Positions 5,235 to 5,327 of a stretch of 5,327 nt of DNA are shown one piece after another. Below the pieces are notes generated by a model. That model did no database searches. It was not told the origin of the DNA and saw nothing but the letters and a program-made list of their open reading frames with translations. How positions within the stretch are numbered: position 1 is the first letter of the stretch; each line of letters opens with the position of its first letter. Made by a program: the position numbers and the translations under genes. Source of the DNA: Ruminococcus sp. CAG:254 (GTDB lineage Bacteria; Bacillota; Clostridia; Oscillospirales; Ruminococcaceae); the NCBI GenBank assembly GCA_000433635.1, contig HF997820.1, positions 1 to 5,327 of the forward strand, written 5' to 3'.

Positions 5235-5327
5235 GAGGTAAAACGCATTTTTCTTATTTTTTTAACAATTAAGAAGTTTGAATTCAGAATTGAAATACTC
5301 ACTGATGAAGTTTTTAGAGAACTGAAA

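Noticed and set aside
5224..5252. Inverted repeat GCGTTT/AAACGC followed by T-rich sequence, as a plus-strand terminator
   Set aside because: The stem is only 6 bp with a long loop, overlaps the tRNA operon -35 box, and no plus-strand gene lies upstream.
5262..5327. Open frames running off the right edge (plus strand KKFEFRIEILTDEVFRELK; minus strand ending at a TAA at 5262-5264)
   Set aside because: Too short to judge, no start codon with a ribosome site on the plus strand, and no recognisable domain on either strand.

Overview
The window looks like a low-to-moderate GC Firmicutes (Clostridia) chromosome, most like a gut Ruminococcus/Oscillospiraceae relative. This rests on consensus sigma-A-type promoters, strong GGAGG ribosome sites, CCA-encoding tRNA genes, a Gram-positive-type 5S rRNA and the gene families present. 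The genus is an inference. No phage, plasmid, IS or CRISPR signature was seen.

Left part (about 1-1252, + strand): a two-gene operon has a near-perfect promoter and a BirA-like biotin operator over its transcription start. It encodes BioY, the biotin-binding S component of an ECF transporter, and an overlapping cysteine-rich DUF1284 protein of unknown function. It ends at a strong hairpin that also serves the convergent gene.

Middle (1292-4647, - strand): first a membrane protein of the 'putative ABC transporter type IV/CmpB' family (PF06541) with its own promoter. Then comes a metal-homeostasis block: csoR-like repressor, terminator, an operator-bearing promoter, a P1B heavy-metal ATPase, and a small two-helix membrane protein overlapping the ATPase stop by one base. 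The ATPase frame (4229-2343) keeps every catalytic motif but has two premature stops, TAG at codon 223 and TAA at codon 421. As written it is a pseudogene, probably a recent one. Its promoter has a CsoR-type operator (CATACC-N6-GGTATG) between -35 and -10. A second site of the same design lies 31 bp downstream, followed by a perfect 14-bp tandem repeat next to the ribosome site.

Right part (4758-5234, - strand): a stable-RNA operon in the order tRNA-Lys(CTT), tRNA-Glu(CTC), 5S rRNA, tRNA-Asn(GTT). It has a full-consensus extended promoter and a terminator. No 16S or 23S rRNA is in the window, so this 5S copy seems to be transcribed with tRNAs from its own promoter. The last roughly 90 bases hold no gene that can be called.

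No clearly new system was found. The items most worth a second look are the doubly interrupted ATPase with intact regulation, the bioY-DUF1284 pairing under a biotin operator, and the 5S gene inside a tRNA operon.
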